Positions 1 through 12,818 of a DNA stretch of 64,000 bases are shown in pieces. Location of the stretch: the NCBI RefSeq assembly GCF_949628265.1, contig NC_088787.1:33840844-33904843 (forward strand). The letters are read 5' to 3'. The translations under genes and the position numbers were made by a program. The stretch's first letter is position 1. Every line of letters begins with the position of its first letter. The notes below the pieces were generated by a model. That model was not told where the DNA came from. It did no database searches and worked only from the letters and a program-made list of their open reading frames with translations. This DNA is from Cloeon dipterum. Taxonomy: Eukaryota; Arthropoda; Insecta; Ephemeroptera; Baetidae.

Positions 1-2581
1 TTATGATGATGAAAACACTTTTGTTTTTTTCCAACGCCCCACGTCTGAGAGCACACACGGGTCTCGAATTAATCTCATATTGTTTGTTTCTCGCACCGAG
101 ATTTTTCTCATCCTCCACTGCGCACATTGCACGTGTGTGTTCTATTCTTTCTTTTCCACTCTTTCCTCCGCGCTCGACGAGCGTTTAATTTTGGATTTCC
201 AAGGCTGGCACCGCGTGGTTCACGTTTCCTTGTTCTTTTGATGAATAAATATGAATCTTGACGGGTTCAAATGGAGTAGGCTCTTCTCACTCGAGTGGAA
301 AGAAAAAAAAAGGGAAAGAATATACAGACTTCAGCAATGAAGGAAACGGTCTGAGCAAAAGATATAAATAATACTGAGCTCATAAATTAGGAGCGTGGGA
401 GGCAATGCGACGATGCAAAATTTATAGCATCATAAAAATTGCATAAAATTTTCAGTGCGTCTTATAATGGCTACTTCTTCCAGAGCTATCAGATGATATT
501 ACTTAATATGATAATTATTAGAATAATTTATATCTTTGAAATTATAAAAATTGAGAGTTTTAGATCGATTATACGATTGCAATTTAATAAAGACTTTTTG
601 CCATGGAAATTTTATTAAAAACATACTACAATTTTAGTATGTAAATATTATATTTAACTACTTTTCCATGATATAAAAAAATTAAGTCAAATTGCAATTT
701 AAAATTTAATTATAGAAATAACTTTCAATTCTTTGGCAAGGTTAGCTGATTCAGAATTTTCACCGCCTGTAATATTCCTCCCCACGCAGGCTAGAGGGAC
801 TTAAACGCACGATCGCTTTCCCGACACGCTTTTAGAGAGATAATAAAATAACAGTTTAAATGCAAACAAAACACCTGCGCCTGATGAATTTAACATCGGC
901 CGACCGATTGTATGAAAATGATAATCGACCGTAATTGCGATGACTCACAGGGCACGCATGCTGGCAAAATTCACCATTGAAAATTACCCGTTTCGAAACC
1001 GTGCGGCGGACGAGAAGGAAATTTAGGTCTCTAGGCGCATCGCGCGATTATAGCGCGACAGATGTCCGAAAACGAGTGTTCCGCCGCTTTCTTAAGGCAA
1101 CACAGCCAAACATTCCTGCTGGGTTAGGCTTATAATTGATACTGCCATACATGGACGGTTCAAATGTTTTTCTGTACGTGATGGAATTCGGAGCAATCAA
1201 TCGACACCAAAATATATGTAGAATCAAAACAGTAATTCCTTTTTTAATTAGGGGGTAATAAATAACTCTAATTGTTTCTCGGATCGAAATTAACTCAGAG
1301 CAGGAGTTCTATCATTTAAAAATAAATTTCATGTTGGAAAATTACAATCTATGATCAATATTTTTAAATTTTGGAAGCGAAGAACATCTAAACAAATTTC
1401 TTGGAGTTGTGTAATAAAATTAAAGTCAATTTGAATCTTCTCACTCTTCAAGAATGTTAATGTGGTGCGTTTCACAATTTAATTAAGTGTGCTTGCGGTT
1501 GGTTTGAAACTGATGGTGAGACACCTCGGGTATTATACCGCTGCCTTTTTCGGCACTAATAGTGCCTCGATTTCTCAGAGTTTATCATAATAAGTCGTGT
1601 CGTCCCCGCGGCCGTAGCGAGTGTGTTTCATTTCGTTGTTCACTCTCGATTTTGAGGTTTGCTGAAGGCGGAGAAAGAGCAGATTCTGCGCGTCTCGAAT
1701 GGAAAACATTACGACCAAAACGCATCGTTTAGACTGCAGGTAATTACACACTGATCATCTTGACGCGCGTCCAAGCTGCCATTTCTCTCCTTGCCGGGCA
1801 TTGCATTTCCAAGATAAAACATTATACACGGATGGAAATGAGCCTCTGACAGGTGGTAATTTCCTGTTAGCCAATACGCCCGCCCCTTGAGTAATGGGTG
1901 TTATTTTCTTCTCTATCATTCATCCTGTTGCATGGGCTGCTAAAAACGCATCGTTTAGAGAGAATGATGCACCAGGGGCATTTCCCAGTGAAAGTATTTC
2001 TTTAAAAATAAATCCAAGAAAGGAGAGAATAGACAAAATTTATAAATTACGTGTATCCAAGATGGACAGAAAGTTTTGGAGATTTTTTTTAGATTTAAAT
2101 TGACTTGCCCGTTCTCGTACAGAACAGCAGCTTCTATGGATCAAAACGACTTATCAGCAGTGCTTTACCTGGAAAAAGTGTTAAAGCTATATTTTGCCTA
2201 ATCAGCCGTGAAAATTGATTGACTGCTTGCGGCTGCTAAAGCAAAAAAAAAGAGATCAAGAAGTGATAAAGTCTTTGGCCTTAATTGCAATATCAGCATC
2301 TCCCTTAAAAGCATTACAATATTTACTATTATTGTTGTTTATTCTTGCCAAAGTCATACAAATAAGAGCAAATATAAAAATTATAGCAAGGAATGGCATA
2401 CAATCCTAGCTGAAGTCTGCAAAATCGACCAGATACATTTATAAAATCACGCCGCACTGATTGTAAATTAAATTTTACTTGTCCAATAATAGGATTTAAT
2501 ACTTTTACGTAGTACATATTTTTATTATATTTATTTAAAGAAACACCAATGGTGTACAACAGATATAGACATGCATAAATA
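1..2581. other. gene-free AT-rich stretch
   Basis: No exon with splice sites and coding-like composition was found on either strand. The only open frames are short and carry no recognisable motif. A 17-bp exact direct repeat occurs at 1717-1733 and 1943-1959. A short ATG-initiated reading at 1699-1739 ends in a good donor (CAG|gtaatt), but its phase does not fit the first visible exon of the downstream PDZ gene, so it is not annotated as coding. It could be part of a 5' UTR exon. Confidence 0.5.
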
Positions 2582-3052
2582 TTACAGTACACTAGCACGC
2601 ATGAGAGTCAATGGGATCTTCTTGCATTCCAAAAAGTGGTAGAACTTCACATATTCATCACAGTATACACATTTGCAATCGAAACCGGCCTTACAATGAT
2701 ATTTCTTGTTAGTACAGTAAACATAATGATAATCGTGACAGGCGTGCCTGGTGAAAACATGTCTATTTAGAAAACAGGCATTTTTCCAGCCCGGATCGCC
2801 CATTGCAGGGGTGCCATAGAAATCCCCATCGATCTGGGAGAGCTTGAAAAGACTATTAATAATAAAGTTATTGTAAGCAGCAGTTTCTGAGAGTGAGAAT
2901 TTCTTAAGAAGATCATCAACAAAAAAGTCAGTGTCAGCAAGCTCATATGCTAGTCTAGATTTCATAAATTTTGACAGTGCTAAGGCTTTTTTGAGAAAAC
3001 GAGATTTTGCAGATTCTAACTTATTTAAGTCTGTTAAGGTAAGATATGTAGT
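2582..3052 (-). pseudogene. decayed retroelement-like C-terminal coding fragment
   Basis: On the minus strand an open frame runs from about 3052 down to a stop at 2582-2584, upstream of and through the first Met at 2965. It has the look of the C-terminal end of a non-LTR retrotransposon polyprotein. First comes a helical stretch (LNKLESAKSRFLKKALALSK) like the segment after the reverse transcriptase fingers and palm. A His/Cys-rich tail follows, ending in C-V-Y-C-(x6)-H-(x3)-C, close to the CCHC motif found at the C-terminus of many such elements. No reverse transcriptase catalytic block (YADD type) is visible upstream. The composition is AT-rich like its surroundings, so this is probably a 5'-truncated relic. 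A cellular gene fragment is possible. Family resemblance is by eye only. Confidence 0.45.
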
Positions 3053-6000
3053 ACATATTTTTAATTTTAATTTTTATAAATCTTTTGTAAAGAGGATTTG
3101 AAATTTTCTATTCTAGGTTTAATGACAAATTCCCATTTATTTCCCTTTGTTTCAATTTTTGACTGTGTCGAGGTTTTCTTTAGATTTGAAATTTATTTTT
3201 AAAGCTGAAATAGTCACAAGAGGAAAGAATTAAATCATTAGTTCCGGTAAAGTATATTACAATTACTCTTTTGTGCAAACTTTTAAATTTATTTTTTAAA
3301 CATATTTCCTGAATATTTTTTTTCAAAATTTAATTATTGAAGTGTTGAAATTTTGCATTTATTATCAACATAAGTAGATTAATAGAAAAACAATTTTACT
3401 TTCAAAATTTCATTTTGAGAAGGAAATTAGACGCACGTGCGTGTCTAACCCGCAAAATGCAGGGAGCCCCTCTGCCCCTCTGGTGGATTGGAAGGGCGTT
3501 CTCTAGCTGATGTTAACTCATGCAGTTCAGTCCAAATAATATCTGTTGTTTTCGTTCTCCACGCAATTGTTGCATAATAGAGAAAAAAGCGTGTTACCGT
3601 CGAGTGGAGCCAGACAAAAAGGCAGACACACGCGGCGGCGGCGACGGTGGCTCTGGTTTTCGGCTCCACGCCCTGCCAGTTCGGTAAATAGCGCCGCATT
3701 CCTGCGATTGTTTATTCAGGGCTCAGCCCTGACTCACAATCAAGCAGGCTGTATGTACGCGTACAAAGACGTACCTGATGCGCGCCCGCCCGCCCGGCCG
3801 CCCTCCTCTCTCGCCATGAATAGAATGCCTAATCGAACGACGCTTTTATTACTTCTCTCAAGCTCGCGGGGCCCATTCAGGCACAGGGCCATATACGGAA
3901 TGCAACCTGATGGAAATTTCTACTCGATGCACACCTTCTCAGGATTCCGGGCATTTTTTTCTGGCTCCCCGGTTTGATTTCTTGGTTGATAAGAAAGTCG
4001 GAAGCACTCAGGATGAAATCTTTGTCTGGATTCGAGCCGATCACGAGGAAATTTTTATGACGCATTCCGAAAAGAAATAAAATAAAATAACCTGAAATAA
4101 GCCAGGATTTTTTTACTTCACATAAAATTAACAATAAAAAAATCTAAATAAAAATTAGTTTCACACGGTACGCTTTTAAATTATCTTTGGGGTGTATAGA
4201 TATAACTCAAAGGGAAATAATATTTAATTCTCCGTAATGGACATCAGCAGCTGTCCACTTATGTTTTCCATTGCTGGTGAGGTAAAATCTTCTGCAGGTT
4301 GGTTTGTTTTTCAGGTTAAGTAATGCTGATAGCGCCTGAGGGGTCGAAACAGCTGCTGCCAAGCACAATTAAGAACAACACGAGATGATTTGTTGCTTAG
4401 CTTTTTCTTTTGTTGACTCCATGTAATTAAAATTTTAGGAAATACAAGGTTTTCCTTCTTTGAAGCACAATCTACGTTAGAATCTAAAATATTTTCAATT
4501 TATTTTCATTTATTAAATTTCTCCTAGAGCAAGTTTAAATTAAAGAGCCTTGCTTGATAATATGCATTATTTACTTATTTCTAAATTTGCAATTGCACAA
4601 CCATATAACAAAATTGTATTTAGTGACAGAAGCGAAAAGTCGTTCTAGAGATAAAAAAAATAAACAACTTGCAGATATTTATAACAGCTTAAGGAATAAC
4701 AATTTTTTTAGAAGAAACCATTAAATACAGGATAATTAGGAATAACACGAAAAAAATTTAACTCAAATTAATTAAAACATAAAAAAATTAATTAAATTTT
4801 AAGCAAGTTTTTTCCCATTCAAATGTTGAGCTTACGGCAGCTTTTAGAGGGTTTTAAACATTTTTTGCAATTAAAGAATTAAGAATCGTCAACATTTTAA
4901 TTCTTTAAAAACAGTTGTTTATCAAAATTTAATTATGCGGGAATCAAAATTAATTCAGTTGGTACCGATGAAATGAAAAAATTTAACTGTTATCAAAAAT
5001 ATTATTTCCACAGCTTATCTACTTCCTTGGAAATGAAACAATATCTCATTTTCACTTATTTAATAGCACCAGAAGTATTTTTTTAGCTGGTAAAGTGCGT
5101 CTTGGGTCATGCTTTGACAGCACATTCACTGCGGTGGCACGCAAAGCAGTTTTGCCCAAAATGGAAAGAATTGAACAAAAGATCGATTGTTTCCGGCCGT
5201 GACTCACGCAGTGCTGAAGGGGACAATAATTATTCCCTTTCGATGCGATTTCCTTCAGCTGAACGCACGCGGCCGTCGTCGATGGTACAAAATATTCACG
5301 CCTCCGCCTATCTGTTCTGGTGCTCATGTAATTTTGTCGCTCGCCTGCAATCAAAAGAGACTTTCTGGTCCCCCAGGGCGATAACACTGGTGTTGCTGTC
5401 AGTTTAATTTTTACGCCAGAGCGTTTCCAGTTGCGCGCTCATTGTCTGAGCGCCGTGTTTTCCTCTCTGCCTCCTAATTAGGAAAGCTAATCTCTCTGCC
5501 TTTTTTATATTTCTTCCTGGCGGCACGTTATTGTAGGCGAGAATGAATAGCGCTCGACTAGCTTTACACCGAGACGTTTTCATTAACTTATGTATATGCA
5601 ACAGCAGCAGAGCAGCAACGCCAATTATAGAAACAAACCAGCAGGAATGCGTTGATGAATGGCCGCTAATTATTCCATTTACATCAAATTTATCGCTCTG
5701 CTCTCAAACTGGATGACATGATTTAATCGTTGTGCGGCGCACAAATATACAGTTAAAGTTTAAGTCAAGTAGGTGGTTGTTTAAAAGGCCAAAATTGCAT
5801 TGAACTTTCAATTAAGTTGAATAAAAATCAAATACTTGACAAATAGATAACATTAATTATGCACCTATTTTTAAGAAGTTTTGTACTAAACAAAATTATA
5901 ATAAATTCTATTAGATTGTGCATATGTTTGAAACTTAGATTGATATAATTTTTTAAATTATTTTTAACGATTTTACTGCATTTTAAAAATACAATCTCTG

Positions 6001-8370
6001 TTTTTCCGTAGTCTATTGATCAATTACGTGACTTGCAGATTTTTCTTTCCTATTTGAATATTAGTAATAATAACAATATAATCAATGCAGAAATACGTTG
6101 ATACGACACGGGGAACATCAGTGGCAATGCTCACGCAGATCAGATGGAAATTAATAGAAATCTGCTAAAGACAAACTTTATTGTCATTATAAATTCAATT
6201 AATTAGGGGTTTGGTTACATTCCTCGCCAAATCAACTAGCGATGTTTTTTTTATTAAGCGAGAAAAAACTGATATTTCCTGTTTAAATTCCTCGTTTTCA
6301 ATTTTGCCCGACAGGAATGTGCGGTCAAACATCACTTTCTTCGCGGTTACTCCGCTGCAGACTCGGAAGCTGCAAATTAATGCGCGAGATTCCCACGCCA
6401 CAAAACAACGTCGTCATGTTTTGTTTGCGTTGATTAGAGAACACGATTTCGCGCGCAATGCCCTTTAGCCCGTTGCAGGAAACTATATAAACGCTATAAA
6501 ATCCAACTCGCGAAATTTGCGTGCAAACAATTGAGTGTTAAATTGAGCTCCCTCTCATGCTGCGGAGAATATTTGTTTAAATTAGCTGGGAACGCGCAGA
6601 AGCAGCTTCCTAATTAACGTGTATAAATCGAATTTCCAGCCGAGCAGCGCTAAAAGCTGCTGTCCGCCTGTTGAAATTGTTATCGTTCGTCTCTCATATA
6701 ATTTTTCTTCTCTTCTCGGAGAGTGCAACAGGTGAATACAGTTAGTCATCTGTGCGTATAGACATAATATAAAAGCAGGCGGGGAGTAGGCTTTTACGAG
6801 CTCGATCGCACGAACGGGACTCTCTGAATTATTCAAATTAGCCTCTGGAGCTTCTTTCGCATTCCCATCCCAAGAACAACAACAGAGAGACGATAATTGC
6901 CCGCTGCGCCGCGCGTATAGTTGTTGTTGCCCAATGCGCGGCGGAGAAAAAAAAGCAGCGCAATTTGCTGTCTAGGTCAATGGTGTGTGCAGAGCTCGCA
7001 CGAGAGACCGAAGGAATCTTTGATTTTTTTTTTACACAGGCACAGCAGATGCCAAGAGTGCACTTCGCAATGAATAAATTTAATATAAACATGGTGTGCC
7101 AAGCAAACAGGCAAAGGTGCAGTTGTTGCTCGTTACCATGTGTGTGCAGAAAAGTAAAGTATGATTGCTCATAATGGCCATCGATCGGCTGAAATAAATA
7201 TAATAAATAAGGGACTGTAAAGCTGTCTAAATCGAATGCGTATTTGCACTTTGGCGTAGGCCTGAAATTATTATTAAAATATATCATAAATTACAAAGCT
7301 TAATGAGTTTTGTGTAAGTGTGCATGTAATAATCCTACTTAAGTCAGTACCAAGAAGTGGAGATAAAATTTCACAAGCCTTGGTGATTTATTAACGTTCA
7401 TTAAATTTATTTCAAATCATTGCTCTATATGAACTCCCACAGCGGCTCAGATAAAAATGCTTGCAAACCTGCCACGACAAAGAAAGAATTTTAACAAATT
7501 TTTCTTTAACCTCTGCTCAGCACATTCCGCGTGGACTATGAGCTCACCAGATCCCAAATAACATGGGGCCCGAGTGGCCGCAGAGGAGCTTGGACCCAGT
7601 GGCCATCTTTTTTCCTTTCCACACTGACGATGAGCTCATGCATAGAAATATACCAGACATAAATATAGAAACAAATATCAAGAATTATACAAAAAACAGC
7701 TAAAAGGAAATTACTCTTTGATTAGTATGGAATTTTGCTCTGCGTTTAAAAAAATAGATATAATTTTTATGAGAGAGAAAAGACATTCTATGAATATCAA
7801 AACACGGCACAATTCCTTCAATATTAAAAATAAAAGTTCTTTTCTTAAAAAAATTGCAGAAAATAGTTGTTAAAAATATTAATCTCATCAATTTTTCAGT
7901 CATATATGCCATTTCCCTGCGATTAAGTAAGTCAGGGTTAAATTTAACAAAAATTAAAATAGTGATTCATTTCATTCTTGCTTTTCAAAAATTGGTTAAA
8001 TCAGTACACTGCATTTTCCATAAGCGTTTTTCAATTTTACAAATATTGGAATATTCATGGCACGCAGAGATTTGTTTTTTTATATGAAGTTTTATTAAAT
8101 GAACAAAAAATTTTACTGCAGGGGGATGCACCACAATACACTTATTAATATCTCTACAACATTAATATTGGATTTATTAAAAACAGGACCAAACCATGGT
8201 GTAAAAAAAAATAATTTTTTTATAATTTATTGAAAATATTTTGTTTTGATAGCCGCAGATATTTGCATATTAAGGATTCGAAATCAAACAAATATACCGC
8301 CTGTGGCTATCTTGAAATTTAAAATTAAATTGAAATAATTAATTAATTTCTAATTGCATTTTATTTCCAG
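3053..8370. other. gene-free stretch upstream of PDZ gene A
   Basis: AT-rich DNA with a few GC-richer patches (around 3430-3960, 5100-5640 and 6300-7250) that hold only motif-less open frames. The missing 5' exon(s) of the PDZ gene starting at 8371 should lie here or before the window. I looked for an ATG exon ending in phase 1 and found none convincing. A degenerate repeat shared with about 51002-51041 lies at 7510-7554. TATA-like words occur at 6484-6500 with no supporting transcript evidence. Confidence 0.5.
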
Positions 8371-11300
8371 TTGAATTTTCCGCCGCGACATGGCGACGTC
8401 CAGAAGTGGTGGCGTCGCGGGAGCGGCCACACACGATCGGCCGCTACTGGAGTCCGAACCGGCGCCGCGTGACCGTGACCGAGAAGCGCAACCCTCTGCT
8501 GGAGCGCGTGAAAAGTACGCGTCTCTCGTGCTTCTCGTCGACCGACCTGTGTCCCGAGTGCCTCGAGCAGCCCGGCACCAAAGAGCCCGCTGACCCCGTT
8601 GACCCGGGTCTGTCCGCTCGCCTCAGGGCCATGTCGGACAAGTGCCTCAAGGGCGGCGGACAGATGTCACGGCGGCTGCTCGCCAGACTCAGGAACACCG
8701 AGGGCAAACGCTCCAAGCTGCGCAGCTTCTCTTACGGGGTGCTGCCCGGCACCGCCACTGGCGCCGACCTCGACGATGCTGACGACGACAAGCTGGACAT
8801 CCGCAGGTGGCCTGACTGCAGGCAGTGCGTCGAGGAACACCGCGGACGCAGGGCCGTCAGCGCGGAAAGAGCACAGGTGTGTAATTTTGTGACATGTAAG
8901 AAACAGGATCAATTTGAAATAAATAGGAGAAATAGATACGCTGGGAATTTTATAACAAGAGTGAAGAATTTTATCCTACACCAAAGGAGTGCAACACTAA
9001 AAAAATATCTAACAATCAAGGTTTCGATCTTAACGTTACACGTTACTGCTTTTATCATACTGCAATTTTTCGTATGATATTTTTCACATTTGTTGCCACA
9101 AAATTTACCTATACATTCATCACTTGGTTCAAAATTAAAGGAATTATTTCAACAATACACAATGACAACCGTGTCATAAATATCTAGTAAACATGTGACT
9201 GTCCTTAAAAAATGACGAGAATTTTTTTCTTTTCAAAATGCCCTCTTATCGCATATTTATTAATTTTCTCACAGAATATGTATTTTCCTTTTTAATATTA
9301 TTTTGTGTGTTATAATTTTTACATGCTTAGCACAGTCGACTAAAGTTAAATTATGAAAATATAATTATTTATCAACATACACATAGCAACGGTGTAATAC
9401 GATCTAATTAATTTAGCGTTATTTCCAATATGTTGCTGTTTTCTTGAAAGATAGTGAATTTGCTTGACAATTAAAAATTAATAAATACATTTAAGGCATT
9501 AATTGTTTTACTAATTTATCTCTAATAATTTATAAAAACATTTTTATTTATTTAGCAGTATAATGATTTAATGTTTTGCGATATATTGTTTTAATTTTTT
9601 CATATAAATTAAGAACATACCCGTGACACGAATTAAGCAAGGTATAAAGTATATAATCAAAAAAACACTTCTAACCCTCCTGTGCATTATATTATACACG
9701 TTTAAGATGCAGCAATAAAAAGAGCTCAAAACAGTAACATAGTGAAAACAAGAATAAATATGGAAATATCATAAAATTAGGAAATCTAGAGAGAAATGTA
9801 TTAAAATAGCGCAATTCTACAAACCATCCTCAACAGATATTAAAATTACTGTCCTTTTTCAAGAAAATATTCAATAGATATTGATATATAAAAATTTGTT
9901 TCAATAGGCGTGGGATGATGAACTGATCGACCTGCGACGGCCCGATTCAGCGCCGGCGCCACCTCCGCCGCCCCCGCGGGCCGAGGGCCGGTGGGAGGTG
10001 CACGTGGTGCGCCTGGAGCGACGCGGTGACGAGGAGCTCGGCGTCTTCATTGCAAAGCGCCGCCGCGGCGCCGCCTGGGGCTTCTTGGTGGCGCACGTGG
10101 CGCCGCGGAGTCTCGCCGACAACGCCGGCCTGCGCATCGGCGACGAGGTCGTCAACGTCAATGGCCGGCGTCTCCGCGGACTGGACGTTGCTGAAGCTCG
10201 AGACACGCTCAGGTAAAAAATCAATTTTTTTTTAATATTAACAGCAACACTCAGATCACAAACTTCAGAATAATCAATTTTTAATAGTTAAATTTAAAAT
10301 CTTAAAATTTTCCATTATTTTTCGACTAGTTTTGAGACAATTACAATAAATTAATGTAAATAGAGTACTATGTAACAAATTTGATCTCGCACTTAAACTA
10401 TTGTTAAATCATCAATCTTTCTGCATACTATTGAAAATTTTCGATGCTTTTGTCTTTGATAAATTATTATTTGTTATAATTTATTTTGTGCATGTCTAAT
10501 TAATTATTTCAAAGCAATAAATTTTTTCACAAATATTTAAATTGACTATTTAGTTTTATTATTGTAACATCATTAATTGCCATTTTTTAGTTTTAATTAT
10601 TTAATTCCTGTTTATTTTTTTAAACTATTTTGTTAAATAACATAAATTATTAACAATTTAGTCACAAAACTTAAAAGAAATTTAATTTTAAATATAACCA
10701 GAGGCTTCACTCGCCTTTAAACATATAAAGTATGTAAATATGTATATTGCAAGTTAATACATCATCATTATGTGATAGTTTAGCAAATGATCAATATTGT
10801 ATTCAAGTACATAATTCAATGTATTCAAGTAAATAATCTGATTTAATTGACACTGAATTTTAGTGTGGAAATATATTTAAAATAATATATCATTTTTCAT
10901 TCTGTTTAAGGATCAGCATTATGTCCTAAAATATATATATTTACCGCTCCACTGATTCAACCTCATCTTTGGTTGTAAAATAATATTGGCAGTTTATTAT
11001 TATGCTATTACTGCTATTATGATATACCTTTTTAATTTCTTTTTTGCGGTCAAATAGCCAATGGTGGACCTTTTACAAATAAAGATTTCAGATAAAATGT
11101 CCAATCTCATTTCTTGCACCGCACAGAAAAATATTAACTCATCATAATTAGATAGAACTTTTCTGCTTGATCTCATTCCTATAATATTCTAAAATATTAA
11201 ATTGAATTCGTGTAATTTTTCCAAAACGAATAGTTTGAAATGATATTTTTTGTGCAGGTGCAGCCCACGCGTAGTGGAACTCGTGGTGGCGCGGCAGGCG

Positions 11301-12228
11301 GCGTCGTCGCGCGGCGGCGCCGACGAGACGAGCGTCGACTACGAGAACCTCGGTAGCGACTCTGGCGTGGAGAGCGCGACGCCGCGCAAGGCACGTCGCT
11401 TCCAGAAGAAGCGGCTCAGCGTGGCGCCACCCGAGGAGTCGGCGCCGTTCTGCACACTGCCGCGCCGGCCGCGCTCCACGCTCTGCTCCTACCTGACCAT
11501 CGTGTTCGAGAAGGGCCCCGGCAAGAAGGGCCTCGGCTTCACCATCGTCGGTGGCAGGGACTCGCCCAGAGGCGCTCTTGGCATCTTCGTCAAGAGCATT
11601 TTGCCCTCTGGACAGGCAATCGATGACGGAAGACTTAGAGAAGGTGATTTTAATATTTATTTTAAAATTGATAATTTAATGTACTGCTTTTTTCGTAAAA
11701 TTTAAAATCTAATCAGGTTTGACTCTATCCACTGGTAGTACTAAAGCGATAAGTGGTTCAGTCTCACAGGCAAGATCATTATTGTGATCAATAAACTAAA
11801 CTCACTGTCAGTCTGACGTATTTTAATCAATTGCAAAATTTATCGTCAAATTTGGCAGCCATATTTGCGTAAAGAACCGTCAAACAAAGTGAACTATATA
11901 GAAATTAAAATAAATAATCACGAAAAGTGTATAGAGGAAAAATAAAAGGCTGAAATATATTGAATCTTTACTAACATTGTAAGTTTTCATTTCAGGTGAT
12001 GAAATTCTGGCCGTTAATGGAGAGCCATGTCATGAACTTGAACACTCGGAGGCTGTTGCCCTCTTTAAAAGCATCAAATCCGGTCCAGTTGCCCTTCACA
12101 TTAGCAGAAGATCCAAACAGTACGTGAAATTTTTTCTCATTGCCAATTTAATCTGAATTTTCTTTTTGATTTTCAGGAGTGCTACCTTGAGGGCGAAATC
12201 GTGTACAGACCTACTATCTGAGGAGTAA
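8371..12228 (+). CDS. PDZ gene A: two-PDZ scaffold protein, 5' end missing
   Basis: Five exons: 8371-8876, 9908-10212, 11258-11643, 11996-12119 and 12177-12228 (TAA). All have GT-AG borders and matching phases; 457 residues are visible. The first exon enters in phase 1 without a Met, so at least one upstream exon is missing. That exon encodes a basic, low-complexity region with two CxxC pairs (LCPEC, DCRQC). The second encodes a PDZ-like domain ([11 protein letters not shown], then [16 protein letters not shown]). The third and fourth encode a canonical PDZ domain with the carboxylate loop KKGLGF and the GDEILAVNG strand. PDZ domains bind C-terminal peptides, so the product is probably a cortical or junctional scaffold. 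The second PDZ resembles those of the IL16/PDZD2 type and perhaps insect Big bang; that assignment is from memory and unconfirmed. Gene B (23559-44835, minus) is a close paralog. Confidence 0.85.
8877..11995 (+). other. introns of PDZ gene A
   Basis: Three AT-rich introns (8877-9907, 10213-11257, 11644-11995) separate the GC-rich exons, with the exons at 9908-10212 and 11258-11643 between them. All start GT and end AG. No internal gene, repeat or extra exon was seen. Confidence 0.75.
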
Positions 12229-12530
12229 AATTAATAGGAAAATCTCCTCCTCTACCAATATAGTCAAAGTATCTGCTCAAGCTAGGCATGTAAATTTTGT
12301 ACCATAATATATTATACAAAAATTGTGAATAATAACTCAAAGAATATTTACTGGCTGAATTTCATTTATTTATCCATGAAATCCCATGCTTCAAAACAAT
12401 GTTAATTTTTTGCATTTTCACCTTGAGATCCCTTTTGTTTGTTTTGTCTCTGTCTCTTGTTTAAATTAGCAGGGCACTTTCCAGTGCTGAAGTATTTGAA
12501 GTCTACAAAATACATTTCAAACTGAAATCC
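12229..12530. other. 3' flank between PDZ gene A and the Kazal-like gene
   Basis: AT-rich gap between two convergent genes; it must hold the 3' UTRs of both. The first canonical AATAAA on the plus strand after the PDZ stop is at about 12546-12551. That is inside the end of the opposing gene and within an AAT repeat, so it is a weak candidate. Confidence 0.4.
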
Positions 12531-12818
12531 TCAAATAATAATAATAATAAAAAAACCCTTACTTGTTTTCTTCTGACAGTTGTAGCAAACCATTTCACAA
12601 GAGCTGCTGAATGTTTTCCTCGTGAAGCCTTTGATGGCGCAAAACTCGGTTTTGTTTTCAACGTCGCTGCACTGGCATTTCGAAGTGCAGTCTGCAGATT
12701 CCTGGCCTATAGAGACAATTAAAGGATGCGGATAAAAATATTTTTATTGATTTGAATATCTACCACAAACAGCCACAATAAGGAGGGACACGATTGAAAC
12801 AAGCGTGAAAGTTGTCAT
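12531..12818 (-). CDS. small secreted cysteine-rich (Kazal-like) protein
   Basis: Two exons on the minus strand. Exon 1, 12818-12764, encodes an 18-residue signal peptide (MTTFTLVSIVSLLIVAVC) and ends in phase 1 with donor G|GTAGAT. Exon 2 starts at 12706 after the acceptor CTATAG and restores the frame. The mature peptide of about 47 residues has seven Cys, spaced C-x3-C-x-C-x9-C-x13-C-x3-C-x2-C. The segment FCAIKGFTRKTFSSSCEMVC has the pattern of a Kazal serine-protease inhibitor (C-x-x-x-G-x-T-x-x-T-F/Y-x-S-x-C-E-x-x-C), although the last Cys is unusually close. The C-terminus is uncertain. Reading on gives a TGA at 12531-12533 through an isoleucine run coded by an AAT repeat; alternatively a strong donor (CAA|GTAAGG) at 12562 leads to a short third exon. 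Such proteins are typically extracellular protease inhibitors. It has not been assigned to a subfamily. Confidence 0.55.

Noticed and set aside
1699..1739. Possible initiator exon for PDZ gene A (MENITTKTH...)
   Set aside because: Ends in phase 2, while the exon at 8371 needs phase 1; joining would create a stop.
6484..6500. TATA-like words
   Set aside because: No initiator or coding exon at the right distance; common in AT-rich DNA.
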